Source: Reinekea forsetii (GTDB lineage Bacteria; Pseudomonadota; Gammaproteobacteria; Pseudomonadales; Natronospirillaceae). From it: 64,000 bases of DNA. Below are positions 25,014-34,547 of this stretch, one piece after another. The notes under the pieces were generated by a model, which had not been told where the DNA came from, did no database searches, and saw nothing but the letters and a program-made list of their open reading frames with translations. Location of the stretch: contig NZ_CP011797.1 in assembly GCF_002795845.1 (NCBI RefSeq), positions 2,828,001 to 2,892,000 on the forward strand. The letters run 5' to 3'. Position numbers and translations under genes: made by a program. Numbering within the stretch: position 1 is the stretch's first letter; each line of letters begins with the position of its first letter.

Positions 25014-25337
25014 CTAACGCACAACCCGGTCGCTGAATCGGGTCTTGTTTTTAAAGCGATACACCCCCGGGCCAAAATCATAACTGAACGCCAGACGCAC
25101 CAGATGCGCGGCACCGCGGCACAGATCGGGCTCAGTACGGCGCAATTCAATCACATCCTGGTTAAACTTCAGATAAAACTGGTCCGCCTCGGTACAGCCG
25201 TTGGACAGCACCGAGACTTCGAGTCGCTGCGCGGTGACCACCGGGTTAAATAGTAGGGTTTCGGAGTTAACCTGAGTCACCAAGGTGCTACAGGACAGCA
25301 GTGGTAACAACGCCAGGCCGGCTAACAGTTGTTTCAT
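25014..25337 (-). CDS. Small lipoprotein coupled to the upstream protease
   Basis: Predicted 107-residue lipoprotein: the signal peptide 'MKQLLAGLALLPLLSC' ends in a lipobox Leu-Leu-Ser-Cys. The mature part contains 'VLSNGCTEADQFYLKFNQ' and 'FSYDFGPGVYRFKNKTRF'; I do not recognise a family. The ATG at 25337 overlaps the protease stop as ATGA, and GGAGA lies eight bases upstream. Coupling suggests joint function in the envelope, perhaps as an inhibitor, chaperone or target of the protease; this is inference. Confidence 0.75.
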   Translation of the reverse strand: MKQLLAGLALLPLLSCSTLVTQVNSETLLFNPVVTAQRLEVSVLSNGCTEADQFYLKFNQDVIELRRTEPDLCRGAAHLVRLAFSYDFGPGVYRFKNKTRFSDRVVR

Positions 25338-26497
25338 CGTCTTTTTCTCCATAACAGTCCGGTACTGGCCAACAGCAGCCAAAGGCTCAAGCTGCCACCT
25401 AATCTATTAATGGTGCCGTCTTCCGCCACGGTGGCCACGGTCACCTCGCAGCTATTGGTCAAGGCAACGCGTTGGGTTGAACCGCGCGGTGCATAAAACG
25501 GCGTTCGGTCTTGTGGGGCAAGATTACGCGGTACCGCGACATTGGCACTGCGAATCTCAATCATCTCGTCATTTATCCATTCTTTGAGCGCAAAAACATC
25601 GCTATACACCCCATAATTGCCGGCAACGCTAGAACCACAATGAAGTGGTCCGAAGGACACCACACCCAGCAGCGTGTTGGTTAGGGGGTTAAACAGGGGT
25701 CCGCCACTGTCACCTTGACAGGAGTCGCGACTCGGATCGCCGGCGCAGACCATGGTTGCACTATTAAATGCCGGCTCTGCTTGCTGACAAACAGCGTCGC
25801 TGCGGGGGGTGATATTCACTTCCAGCAGCGCGGGGCTGCCTTCGAAGGAATCGAGGGTGTCAGACAGGGTATCGCCGTGACCCAGCACCCTCACCGAATA
25901 CTCATCGCTACCGGCCGCCAGGCTGGCAAATTCATCGGTGGACTGGGGCAGATTGATGGCACTGTTGGTCGGGCTGGTGGTGAGCTGGATCAGGGCGATG
26001 TCGTTGGTATACTGCCTTGCACTGTAACCCTCATGGATGATCGTGCTGGCTGCTCGGAGCAATTGACTGTCATCACCGCTAAAGGCCACCCACCCGGTGT
26101 AATGGTAGCCGGCGACACATTCTTCTTTGCTCGCCCGAGTAACACAGCCATAGTCGGCCGCGCCAAGCTCATCAAAACAGTATTCGTATTGCATCAGTGC
26201 CGAGTTATCGCCCACCAGCAGCATGAAATCGTCTACTTCAAGTCCCTTTAAACAATGGGCTGCGGTGACTACGGTGCCCGCCCCTAGATAGCTGCCCCCA
26301 CAGATCGGGTTCCAATGAAACTCACCGGGTGCCCACTCATATTTGGTCATCAGGGTGACAAAAGAATCGCTCCCCGAACCGGCTGCTTGGCCATTGATAA
26401 TGCGCGACTGGGGCGCCTCGGTCGAGCGAATTTCTGCATTGGCGAAGGTACAGGTGAGCACCAACAGCATGGCACATTGCAGGGTAAATAGTCTCAT
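25334..26497 (-). CDS. Secreted trypsin-like serine protease with GlyGly-CTERM anchor
   Basis: S1-family serine protease. Signal peptide ('LLVLTCTFANA'), a short propeptide and the activation site 'SRIINGQAAG' are followed by the triad: His in 'VTAAHCLKG', Asp in 'TNDIALIQL', Ser in 'CQGDSGGPLF'. Numerous paired cysteines suggest an oxidised exported enzyme. The C-terminus 'LGGSLSLWLLLASTGLLWRKRR' (residues near 365-387) is a GlyGly-CTERM tail: Gly-Gly, hydrophobic helix, basic end. Such tails are processed by rhombosortase, linked to type II secretion and surface retention (known from Vibrio VesB-like proteases). No rhombosortase gene is in the window. It overlaps the next gene, a lipoprotein. 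Confidence 0.88.
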   Translation of the reverse strand: MRLFTLQCAMLLVLTCTFANAEIRSTEAPQSRIINGQAAGSGSDSFVTLMTKYEWAPGEFHWNPICGGSYLGAGTVVTAAHCLKGLEVDDFMLLVGDNSALMQYEYCFDELGAADYGCVTRASKEECVAGYHYTGWVAFSGDDSQLLRAASTIIHEGYSARQYTNDIALIQLTTSPTNSAINLPQSTDEFASLAAGSDEYSVRVLGHGDTLSDTLDSFEGSPALLEVNITPRSDAVCQQAEPAFNSATMVCAGDPSRDSCQGDSGGPLFNPLTNTLLGVVSFGPLHCGSSVAGNYGVYSDVFALKEWINDEMIEIRSANVAVPRNLAPQDRTPFYAPRGSTQRVALTNSCEVTVATVAEDGTINRLGGSLSLWLLLASTGLLWRKRR

Positions 26498-26587
26498 CGG
26501 GCGGCTCCGTGGTCAATTTGCAATGCTAAACCATAGTTTAGCCCGTTGCGAGCAAAGTAGCGGCCGAAATTGAAACGAGTTTAATTA

Positions 26588-26645
26588 TTGGTCGGGGTTT
26601 GGGGTTTAAACGTTGGTCGGGGTTTGGGGTTTAAACGTTGGTCGG
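26588..26645. repeat. 25-bp tandem repeat, 2.3 copies
   Basis: Two identical 25-base units (26588-26612, 26613-26637) are followed by the first eight bases of a third. Each unit contains the palindrome GTTTAAAC. The array sits at the stop side of the small membrane protein gene at 26648-26998 and ahead of the protease promoter. Confidence 0.9.
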
Positions 26646-26647
26646 CC

Positions 26648-26998
26648 TTAAAAGCTGCGCGCTCCGGCCTGCTCGATTTGATGTAACAAAAAGCGAATCT
26701 TGATTAACCCAGCTTCCGTCAGCCGAACTGGACCCTCGCGCGCGCGCAGACCGTATTGCTCCTGGACCTGATTGCAGCGCTGGCGCAGCGCATCGAGGGC
26801 AGCATCGTGGCGTATCGGCATGGCTAAAAACAGGGTCCACTCCGGGTCCGCTAGCTGCTGCTCGAGCAAACGAGTGAGCAAACCTTGGATCTGATCGATA
26901 TCGGGCCGGTACACCGGGGCCTTGCCAAAGGTGAACAGGAGTCCCACGCCAACGAGCACCAGCAGGGTTAACGCACATAGGACCACTAATTCGATCAT
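26648..26998 (-). CDS. Small single-pass membrane protein of unknown function next to purL
   Basis: The 116-residue protein has one N-terminal membrane helix ('MIELVVLCALTLLVLVGVGL' onward) followed by a cytoplasmic helical domain with 'DIDQIQGLLTRLLEQQLADP' and 'LTEAGLIKIRFLLHQIEQAG'. I do not recognise a domain. A hypothetical gene occupies the same place beside purL in Pseudomonas, which makes it plausible as a real gene. It lies 52 bases downstream of the purL stop on the same strand. The 25-bp tandem repeat begins just after its stop. Confidence 0.65.
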   Translation of the reverse strand: MIELVVLCALTLLVLVGVGLLFTFGKAPVYRPDIDQIQGLLTRLLEQQLADPEWTLFLAMPIRHDAALDALRQRCNQVQEQYGLRAREGPVRLTEAGLIKIRFLLHQIEQAGARSF

Positions 26999-27050
26999 AT
27001 TCAGCCTCGTTCTAACCCGCTATCAACCCGCTATACAAGGCCAGATCGAT

Positions 27051-30000
27051 CTACCCTAACCAGACGCGAGAGTTGCGAAACATCCGCAGCCAGGCGCCAT
27101 CTTCTTGCCAATTGCTCGGCTGCCAAGAGTTGGTGACCGTGCGAAAGACCCGTTCTGGATGCGGCATCATAATACTGATCCGACCGTCTGGCGTGGTAAA
27201 GCCATTCATTCCGGCCGCAGACCCGTTCGGATTTAACGGGTAAGACTCGGTGACCCGGCCTTGGTTATCGATATAACGTAGCGCAACCAGACCACTGTTG
27301 AGCGCCTGATCCAGGTGCTGGGCATCGCGAAATTCCGCCAAACCCTCACCATGGGCGACCACGATCGGCAATTTTGAACCGGCCATACCAGCCAGAAAGA
27401 TCGATGGCGACTGCGGAATCTCGACCATCACGGTGCGCGCTTCAAACTGTTCCGATTGGTTACGCACGAAATGCGGCCAAAGATCGGAACCGGGGATGAT
27501 CTCACGCAAATTGGACAGCATCTGGCAACCGTTGCAGACGCCCAGAGCAAAGTTATTCGACCCGGCAAAGAAGGTTTCAAACTGCTTTTTGGCCGACTCA
27601 TTAAAGCGTATCGATTTGGCCCAGCCCTCGCCGGCACCGAGCACATCACCGTAGGAGAAGCCTCCACAGGCCACTAAGCCGTTAAAGTCCTGCAACTTGA
27701 CCCGTTGCGCCAGTATGTCGCTCATATGGACATCGACCGAGTCGAAGCCGGCGCGATCAAAGGCTGCCGCCATCTCAATTTGGCCATTGACGCCCTGTTC
27801 GCGCAGTACCGCCACCTTGGGCCGTACACCAGTGCTGATATAGGGTGCACTAATGTCGGCGTTCAAATCGAAGCTCAACGACTCGAACAGGCCTGGGTCG
27901 TTGGCATCGAGCCAGCGATCGTATTCTTGCTGTGCGCAATCCTGATTGTCACGCAAAGCCTGCATCCGGTAACTGGTCTCGCTCCACTGACGCAGTATAT
28001 GGGTGCGGGGTTTGACATAGAATTCATCCCCGCCGGCCAACACACGGACGAAATCGTCATCGTTCGGCTGACCGATAACGGCCGTACAGTCACCCAAGCC
28101 AGCAGCGGTAAATTGCGCTAACACCGCCTCGGTATCGCCCCGCCGAATCTGGATAACCGCGCCCAGCTCCTCGGCAAACAAAGCGGCAATGGGGTCGTTA
28201 TCGGAGAAGCGGTCGGTGTCGATATCGATACCGGTGCGACCGGCAAACGCCATCTCGACCAGGGTCGCAAAGACGCCACCGTCGGAACGGTCGTGATAGG
28301 CCAGGATCAGCTTGTCGCCGAGCAGACCTTGAATCACGGCCCAGAAAGCTTTTAAATCGTCGCTGTCGTCAACATCCGGCGCGACGTCGCCGACCTTGCG
28401 GTAGACCTGGGCCAACGCACTGCCGCCGAGCCGATTTTGCCCGCGACCGAGGTCGATCAGCACTATATCGGTCTGGCCGGCGTCGGTTTTAAATTGCGGG
28501 GTCACACTCAGGCGGACATCGGTGACCGGGGCAATACCGGTGATCACTACGCTCATGGGCGCAGTAACCGACTTGGTCTTGCCGTCGTCTTGCCAGGTGG
28601 TGCGCATCGACATCGAATCCTTGCCGACCGGGATGGTCAGATCCAAGGCCGGACAAAGCTCCAGGCCAACCGCTTTAACCGTATCGTAGAGCGCCTCGTC
28701 TTCACCGGGATGGCCTGCTGCAGCCATCCAGTTGGCCGATAAGCGGACTTTTCTCATCTCGCCGATGGCGCTGGAGGCCAAGTTAGTCAGGGTCTCCGCC
28801 ACAGCCAATCGGCCTGAGGCCGCCGGGTTGATCAACGCGACTGGGGTTCGTTCACCCATGGCCAGGGCTTCACCGGTGAAGCCTTGGAAACCGGTGGTGG
28901 TTACCGCGGCATCGGCCACGGGGATTTGCCATGGGCCGACCATCTGATCGCGCACGACCATACCGGTGATCGAACGATCGCCGATAGTGATCAAAAAGCC
29001 TTTACTGGCTACCGACGGCAGGCGCATAACCCGGTCCACCGCCTCATTGATCTTGATATTGCGGGTTGAAAAGGCATCCTTTGCGAACGGCTGACGATTA
29101 AAGGATCGGGACATCTTAGGCGGCTTGCCCAAGAGCACATCCAGGGGCATATCGACGGCGTTGTTGTCGAAGTGACGATCGGCGACGGTCAGTTGACGAT
29201 CATCGGTCGCCGTGCCAATCACGGCAAAGGGACAGCGCTCGCGTTCACAGATGGCGGTGAAAGTAGCCAATTGTTCCGGCGTGACGGCCAACACATAGCG
29301 TTCTTGCGATTCGTTACACCAGACCGCCAAGGGCGGCATACCCGGTTCGTCGTTGGGGATGTCGCGCAGTTCAAAGCGCCCGCCCCGGCCGCCATCGGCG
29401 ACTAACTCCGGAAAGGCGTTGGATAGACCGCCCGCGCCGACATCGTGGATAAAGGCGAGCGGGTTTTGTGCGCCCAGTTCCCAGCAGCGATCGATCACTT
29501 CCTGGCAGCGACGCTCCATCTCTGGATTAGGCCGTTGCACCGAGGCGAAATCCAAGTCTTCATTGCCTTCGGCGCTATCGACCGACGACGCGGCGCCACC
29601 ACCCAAGCCAATTTGCATGGCAGGACCACCCAAGACGATCAGTTGGGCGCCGACCGGAATGGCATCCCAAGCCTTGTCGACATGTTCTTCTTTGATGTTG
29701 CCATAGCCGCCAGCGATCATAATCGGCTTATGGTAGCCGCGTACCTCGGTGCCATTGGCGCCGGGCACCGACTGCTCAAAGGTTCTGAAATAGCCGGTCA
29801 GGTTGGGCCGGCCAAATTCGTTATTAAAGGCGGCGCCACCGAGCGGACCATCGAGCATAATATCCAAAGCGCTGACGATGCGACCGGGTTTGCCATAGCT
29901 GCTTTCCCATGGCTGTTCGAAGCCCGGAATACGCAGATCGGACACGCTGAAACCGGACAGTCCGGCCTTAGGCTTACCGCCCGCCCCGGTGGCGCCCTCA

Positions 30001-30995
30001 TCGCGAATCTCACCACCGGAACCGGTTGCCGCGCCGGCAAAGGGTGCGATCGCCGTGGGATGGTTATGGGTTTCAACCTTAAACAGAATATGGACGTTCT
30101 CTTCATGATAGCGATAGTGCTGATCTTGATCTGGATAATATCGGCCGGCCTTAAAACCCTCTATAACTGAGGCGTTGTCCTTATAGGCCGATAAAACCCC
30201 AGCACTGTTGTGCTGATAGGTGTTTTTGATCATTTTAAACAGCGACCAGGGCGAGGCTTCGCCATCGATGGTCCAGTCGGCATTGAATATTTTGTGCCGG
30301 CAATGCTCGGAGTTGGCTTGGGCAAACATCATCAGCTCGGCATCGGACGGGTCACGCGCCAAGCCCTGATAGGCCTGAACCAGATAGTCGATCTCATCAT
30401 CCGCCAAGGCCATGCCCAGACGTTTGTTGGCCTCAACCAAGGCCACTCGGCCTTCAGTAAGAATGGCCACTGTGCCCAGCGGGGCGGGCTCATGCTGAGC
30501 AAACAGATCGGCTTCGACCGGCTCGGCAAAATAAGGCGTTTCCGTCATCCGGTCGTAGAGCGCAGTGGCGGCCAACTTGAGTTCGCCGGCACTGAGGGCT
30601 TCGGTCCCGACCAGCCAGTAGCGCACGCCGCGTTCGATCCGGCTGACACTCTGCAGCGCGCTGTTATGAGCGATATCGGTTGCCTTGGTGGCCCAGGGCG
30701 AAATGGTACCCAGGCGCGGCGTGACCCAAACCGACTGACCCAGACTGCGTATGTCCTTGGGTGCCAGCTGCTGCGCCTCAGCTGCCTGCTGGCCAGCGTC
30801 TTGCGACGGGCCGTAATGCAGCAATTGCGCCAACACCGACTCCTCGGCAGCGGACAAGGATTGAGATACAGCGACAAAGTGGACGAATTCAGCGTATACA
30901 TCTGTTATCGTCGGCAAAATTGTTTGTATTTTAACGGTGAGCCGTTGTCGGCGAAATTGGGACAAAGCGGCGTTGCCAGATAGCGTCAGCATCAA
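27051..30995 (-). CDS. purL: Phosphoribosylformylglycinamidine synthase
   Basis: Large purine enzyme converting FGAR to FGAM with glutamine and ATP. The 1314-residue single chain is the gammaproteobacterial long form: N-terminal PurS-like domain ('[14 protein letters not shown]'), linker ('[20 protein letters not shown]' in part), two AIRS-like ATP domains ('[20 protein letters not shown]', '[12 protein letters not shown]'), and a C-terminal class I glutaminase with nucleophile Cys in '[12 protein letters not shown]' and triad His/Glu in 'MPHPERVF'. It is divergent from mltF with a 106-bp promoter region, as in Pseudomonas. The first two codons are both ATG, so the start may be 30995 or 30992. 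Confidence 0.97.
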   Translation of the reverse strand: MMLTLSGNAALSQFRRQRLTVKIQTILPTITDVYAEFVHFVAVSQSLSAAEESVLAQLLHYGPSQDAGQQAAEAQQLAPKDIRSLGQSVWVTPRLGTISPWATKATDIAHNSALQSVSRIERGVRYWLVGTEALSAGELKLAATALYDRMTETPYFAEPVEADLFAQHEPAPLGTVAILTEGRVALVEANKRLGMALADDEIDYLVQAYQGLARDPSDAELMMFAQANSEHCRHKIFNADWTIDGEASPWSLFKMIKNTYQHNSAGVLSAYKDNASVIEGFKAGRYYPDQDQHYRYHEENVHILFKVETHNHPTAIAPFAGAATGSGGEIRDEGATGAGGKPKAGLSGFSVSDLRIPGFEQPWESSYGKPGRIVSALDIMLDGPLGGAAFNNEFGRPNLTGYFRTFEQSVPGANGTEVRGYHKPIMIAGGYGNIKEEHVDKAWDAIPVGAQLIVLGGPAMQIGLGGGAASSVDSAEGNEDLDFASVQRPNPEMERRCQEVIDRCWELGAQNPLAFIHDVGAGGLSNAFPELVADGGRGGRFELRDIPNDEPGMPPLAVWCNESQERYVLAVTPEQLATFTAICERERCPFAVIGTATDDRQLTVADRHFDNNAVDMPLDVLLGKPPKMSRSFNRQPFAKDAFSTRNIKINEAVDRVMRLPSVASKGFLITIGDRSITGMVVRDQMVGPWQIPVADAAVTTTGFQGFTGEALAMGERTPVALINPAASGRLAVAETLTNLASSAIGEMRKVRLSANWMAAAGHPGEDEALYDTVKAVGLELCPALDLTIPVGKDSMSMRTTWQDDGKTKSVTAPMSVVITGIAPVTDVRLSVTPQFKTDAGQTDIVLIDLGRGQNRLGGSALAQVYRKVGDVAPDVDDSDDLKAFWAVIQGLLGDKLILAYHDRSDGGVFATLVEMAFAGRTGIDIDTDRFSDNDPIAALFAEELGAVIQIRRGDTEAVLAQFTAAGLGDCTAVIGQPNDDDFVRVLAGGDEFYVKPRTHILRQWSETSYRMQALRDNQDCAQQEYDRWLDANDPGLFESLSFDLNADISAPYISTGVRPKVAVLREQGVNGQIEMAAAFDRAGFDSVDVHMSDILAQRVKLQDFNGLVACGGFSYGDVLGAGEGWAKSIRFNESAKKQFETFFAGSNNFALGVCNGCQMLSNLREIIPGSDLWPHFVRNQSEQFEARTVMVEIPQSPSIFLAGMAGSKLPIVVAHGEGLAEFRDAQHLDQALNSGLVALRYIDNQGRVTESYPLNPNGSAAGMNGFTTPDGRISIMMPHPERVFRTVTNSWQPSNWQEDGAWLRMFRNSRVWLG

Positions 30996-31101
30996 TCAGA
31001 ACCTGTATCGACTATTGAAAGGAAAGGGGTGGTAAAATCGGGCGGTATAGTAATGGATTTTAGCCTGAAATGGCAGTTGCGATCGTATTGAAGTGAGTCC
31101 T

Positions 31102-32544
31102 ATGAGATTTTATTGGCTTAGCCCGTTCCGAAACGGGTTGAAAATATTAGTTTTGATGCTAATCGTCAGCACAATCGGGGTCTTTATTGCCCAGGGTGTG
31201 CAGTGGCGTAATCATCTGCAGCGTATTGAGAGTCGCGGCAAGCTAATCGTCGCCGTGCGTGAAAGCGAGGGCATATTCTGGGCCAATGGCCAGGAGTTTA
31301 TCGGCTTCGAAAAGGATCTCATTGCTGAGCTCGAACGCGAGCTCGATATGCCGATTCAAGTATTTGCCGTTCGCGACCTCGACGACCTATATGGCGCTTT
31401 GGCCGCCGGCGCGGTCGATATGGCGCTGTCGGGTACCAGCTTCGGCACACACGATGTAATAGCCAGTCGCCCCTATGCGATGACTCGAATTGGCTTGGTG
31501 CACCCTAAAACGCGCAATATTGCCGACAACCCCGACCTGGAGTCTGTGCGGACCGGCCTACTCGATCCGCTGGGTCATCAAGACGCCACCAAGCTAATCG
31601 ACAACCCGCCGCAAGCAAGCGCCGTCTATGATGCCGGGCGCATCAGTGCGGAACTGTTCACCCTAGTGGAGATGCAAGACCTCGATCAGGTGTTAGTCGA
31701 TGAGCGGGACTTTCAGTTGCAGCAGAGTGTCTTCCCAGACCTACAATTTAGCGCCCTGGACTTGCCCGCGCGACCGATCAGTGTGCTGTTTAATCCGAGG
31801 GAAGATGGCACCCTTCTGACTCAGATCGATGAGGCCCTCGAACTGTTTGACGGCAGCGGCTTACTGGGCCAAATGACCGATCGTTACTTCGGCGACGCAT
31901 TGGAATTTGATTATGTCGACAACCTGACCTTTGAAAAACATTTGACCGCCCGCCTGCCCACTTATCTGTCTAAGTTTAAATTTTATGCCGACCTGCAGGG
32001 CCTCGATTGGCGACTGCTCGCCGCCCAGGCGTATCAGGAGAGTCACTTGCGCGCCAATGCCCGCTCACCCACTGGCGTTCGGGGGCTGATGATGATCACC
32101 CTAGATACTGCCAAGGAGATGGGTATCACGGATCGACTGGATCCTGACCAGAGCATCAAGGCCGGTGCCCGGTATATTACCACGCTCAAGAATCGGGTTC
32201 CGGCCGACATTCCGGAACCTGACCGAACCTGGTTTGCCCTTGCCTCTTACAATGTTGGCGCCGGCCATGTTGAAGACGCCCGCAAGATTACCGAAAAGTT
32301 GGGCGATGACCCTGATCGCTGGATCGATGTGCGCAAACACTTACCGAAGTTGGCATTAAAGGATTATTACCCCTGGACTCGGTACGGTTATGCCCGCGGT
32401 GCTGAGCCGGTAGTATATGTCGCCAATATCAGACGCTTTTATAATCGAATAAAGAAAGAATATCCGCAGTTGGACGAGGCCGCCGAACCGGAGCGCCTCG
32501 AACAGCTACCAGACATCGACGTACCAGTGTTCCCCGGTCTCTAG
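31102..32544 (+). CDS. mltF: Membrane-bound lytic murein transglycosylase F
   Basis: Peptidoglycan-cleaving enzyme with a membrane anchor near the N-terminus ('LKILVLMLIVSTIGVFIAQG'), a solute-binding-like regulatory domain (about residues 45-265, 'RGKLIVAVRESEGIFWANG') and a C-terminal SLT domain with catalytic Glu in 'AAQAYQESHLRANARSPTG', then 'GLMMIT' and 'GARYITTL', 'LASYNVGAGHVEDA'. The ATG at 31102 is favoured over a GTG at 31093 by the spacing to GAAG. Divergent from purL. Confidence 0.93.
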   Translation: MRFYWLSPFRNGLKILVLMLIVSTIGVFIAQGVQWRNHLQRIESRGKLIVAVRESEGIFWANGQEFIGFEKDLIAELERELDMPIQVFAVRDLDDLYGALAAGAVDMALSGTSFGTHDVIASRPYAMTRIGLVHPKTRNIADNPDLESVRTGLLDPLGHQDATKLIDNPPQASAVYDAGRISAELFTLVEMQDLDQVLVDERDFQLQQSVFPDLQFSALDLPARPISVLFNPREDGTLLTQIDEALELFDGSGLLGQMTDRYFGDALEFDYVDNLTFEKHLTARLPTYLSKFKFYADLQGLDWRLLAAQAYQESHLRANARSPTGVRGLMMITLDTAKEMGITDRLDPDQSIKAGARYITTLKNRVPADIPEPDRTWFALASYNVGAGHVEDARKITEKLGDDPDRWIDVRKHLPKLALKDYYPWTRYGYARGAEPVVYVANIRRFYNRIKKEYPQLDEAAEPERLEQLPDIDVPVFPGL

Positions 32545-32549
32545 AGCGT

Positions 32550-32577
32550 TGCCGGCGCTGTTGCAATGGCGTCGGCA
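32550..32577. terminator. Hairpin between mltF and the convergent barrel-like gene
   Basis: TGCCGGCGC (32550-32558) pairs with GCGTCGGCA (32569-32577) with one G-T pair and a 10-base loop. It lies in the 41-bp gap between convergent stops and could act on both strands; there is no T-run. Confidence 0.45.
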
Positions 32578-32585
32578 GTGATGAT

Positions 32586-33461
32586 TTAAAATCTAATCTG
32601 AAAACCGGTCGACCACAGCCAGTCTTGATCTGTGGGCAACCAATATATCTCAGAAAAACCGGTCACCGACTCCGATAGGCCTTGCTGGAGTCCCGCTGAC
32701 CAGCGCCCGGCATCGGCACCTTGGACCCGATAGCCGACAAAGGTTTGTGTCGACTGGCCCTGGCTGCGCGCGCTGACATCCCATGCTAAGAGCTCATCCT
32801 GATAAAGCCAGAGCCCCGAAAGGGCCGAACTGCCCAGATTCCATGTCACCAGATTACCCCAGATGGGCGACCCATTGGGGACATTGCGGTAGGTTAGCGC
32901 GATAACCCCTTCTGGTGTGCGCACAACCGTGGCCGCGCTCCATTGAGTGTCCGGTTGGGTCTCATCAATCACCCACTGGCTGGTCACCATAAAGGTCTCA
33001 CCCGAGGCGAAATCGACGCGCAACGCTCTGTTCTCACTGGCTTGCACCAGGCCACCAACCGCCAGACCCTTTTGGCTGCGCGACAGCAGGCTGGGCGACA
33101 GCTCGATCAAGAACGCCTGCTCGACCGTCGCCAAGCGCCCGCCACGCACACTCACCACTCCTTGACGCCAATTAAGATAGGCCTGGTGCTGACGCAGCAC
33201 GACCGCGTCATCCTCGGCCAACGGATCAATAGCGACTTGCCACAGGCCGATCAGAGCGCTACTGCCTAAGGGCTCGGCCGCGGTTACGCCAAAGCGGCTC
33301 TCCGGCATGGCCAGCAGCCAATGACTGCCATCGGCCAAAGGGCGATCAAGATAGTCACCTTGAAACTGCAGCTGGCCACTCGGGCTCACCTCGGCAGCAT
33401 GGGCCTGGATACTGGACAGCAAGGCTAAGAAAAAAACATAGACTGAATTGTGGGTTTTCAA
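32586..33461 (-). CDS. Small outer-membrane beta-barrel-like protein coupled to purU
   Basis: Predicted exported protein of 291 residues with a signal peptide ('VYVFFLALLSSIQAHAA') and alternating amphipathic strands ending in Phe ('DWLWSTGFQIRF'), the usual outer-membrane barrel signature. The opening 'EVSPSGQLQFQGDYLDRPLA' and 'YLNWRQGVVSVRGGRLATVE' resemble short porin-like or DUF-type barrels, but I cannot name a family. The only start in frame is a TTG that overlaps the purU stop as TTGA; no ATG occurs before the signal peptide. Function unknown. Confidence 0.7.
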   Translation of the reverse strand: MKTHNSVYVFFLALLSSIQAHAAEVSPSGQLQFQGDYLDRPLADGSHWLLAMPESRFGVTAAEPLGSSALIGLWQVAIDPLAEDDAVVLRQHQAYLNWRQGVVSVRGGRLATVEQAFLIELSPSLLSRSQKGLAVGGLVQASENRALRVDFASGETFMVTSQWVIDETQPDTQWSAATVVRTPEGVIALTYRNVPNGSPIWGNLVTWNLGSSALSGLWLYQDELLAWDVSARSQGQSTQTFVGYRVQGADAGRWSAGLQQGLSESVTGFSEIYWLPTDQDWLWSTGFQIRF

Positions 33462-34312
33462 TTGAAGATAACCGTTTTATTGCCGTGTACCAAGACTCGG
33501 TCTTCCAAATGCCATCTAAGCCCGCGCGCCAGCACAGATTTTTCACAGTCCTTGCCTAGACGCACCATATCTTCAACCAAATCTCGATGGGTAATACGCA
33601 CGACGTCTTGGTCAATAATCGGACCTGAATCCAGATCGGCGGTGACATAGTGGCAAGTCGCGCCAATCAATTTAACGCCGCGTTCATAGGCTTGGTGATA
33701 GGGACGGGCCCCGATAAAGGAGGGTAAAAAACTGTGATGTATATTAATAATCCTATTGGGGTAACTGTGGCAAAGTGCCGCGGGGATAATTTGCATATAA
33801 CGGGCTAGCACGATGGAATCGATCTGGTGAGCGGCAATCAATCGCTCGATCTCGTCAAAATGCTCCTGTTTATTAGCCGGATCGACCGGAACATGAAAAA
33901 ACGGAATGCCATGCCATTCTACCAAGCTGCGCAGATCGTCGTGATTCGAGATGACACAGGGGATATCACAGGGCAGATCGCCACTCTGCCAGCGATTAAG
34001 AATATCGGCCAAACAATGGCTGTCACGCGAGCACATTAGCGCGATGCGTTTGCTGCTGCCGGTGTCGGTGACTTGAAACGTCATGTTCAAATCCCGAGCG
34101 ATGGGGGTAAATATTTCAGCGAGTTTTTCAACGCCAAAGGGCAAGGAGCTGGCCTTGATCTCGTTGCGCATAAAAAACCAGCCCTGGGCCAGATCCGCAT
34201 GGTGATTTGCTTCTAAAATGCTACCATTATATTGTGCTAAGAGCCCCGAGACTCGTGCCACAATACCCACTCGATCGGGACAAGAAATTACCAGTCTTAA
34301 CACACGCTCCAT
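33458..34312 (-). CDS. purU: Formyltetrahydrofolate deformylase
   Basis: Hydrolyses 10-formyl-THF to THF and formate, supplying formate to PurT-type purine synthesis and balancing one-carbon pools. An N-terminal ACT domain ('LVISCPDRVGIVARVSGLLA') is followed by a formyltransferase-like domain with 'PVDPANKQEHFDEIERLI', 'NIHHSFLPSFIGARPYHQAY' (catalytic His) and 'YVTADLDSGPIIDQDVVRI' (catalytic Asp). The ATG at 34312 has GGAG eight bases upstream; a GTG two codons earlier is too close to it. The length of 284 residues is standard. Confidence 0.95.
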   Translation of the reverse strand: MERVLRLVISCPDRVGIVARVSGLLAQYNGSILEANHHADLAQGWFFMRNEIKASSLPFGVEKLAEIFTPIARDLNMTFQVTDTGSSKRIALMCSRDSHCLADILNRWQSGDLPCDIPCVISNHDDLRSLVEWHGIPFFHVPVDPANKQEHFDEIERLIAAHQIDSIVLARYMQIIPAALCHSYPNRIINIHHSFLPSFIGARPYHQAYERGVKLIGATCHYVTADLDSGPIIDQDVVRITHRDLVEDMVRLGKDCEKSVLARGLRWHLEDRVLVHGNKTVIFN

Positions 34313-34332
34313 ACCCACTAACTCCAGTGTCT

Positions 34333-34390
34333 TGATATATCAGGAAATTTTCTAAAAATCTGTTTTCAGAAAAGCCCTAATGATATATCA
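34333..34390. repeat. Two copies of the palindrome TGATATATCA upstream of dksA2
   Basis: The perfect 10-bp palindrome TGATATATCA lies at 34333-34342 and 34381-34390, 48 bp apart; the second extends to 12 bp (ATGATATATCAT). A small TCTG/CAGA stem lies between. They sit in the purU-dksA2 divergent gap and look like paired sites for a dimeric regulator, identity unknown. Confidence 0.55.
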
Positions 34391-34547
34391 TGCTGCGTCC
34401 TTTGACGACTGCATTGTAGCCAAGGCTTTTGGGCAGACGTCGATTACTATGCCGAGCGGGTACTGGTTTATTTAAACGAACATCGCGCCGTCACGCAGTG
34501 GCACAACGAACACTGCAGGCTTGCGCATAATATATGGGAAGATGGCT

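Noticed and set aside
29445-30983. Two long plus-strand open frames (about 241 and 257 codons) opposite purL
   Set aside because: They lie fully antisense to the unmistakable purL coding sequence, show no domain, and reflect the codon bias of the real gene.
34499-34517. Sigma-54-like TGGCAC ... TGCA upstream of dksA2
   Set aside because: The GG and GC are 13 bases apart instead of 10, so it cannot be a working -24/-12 element.
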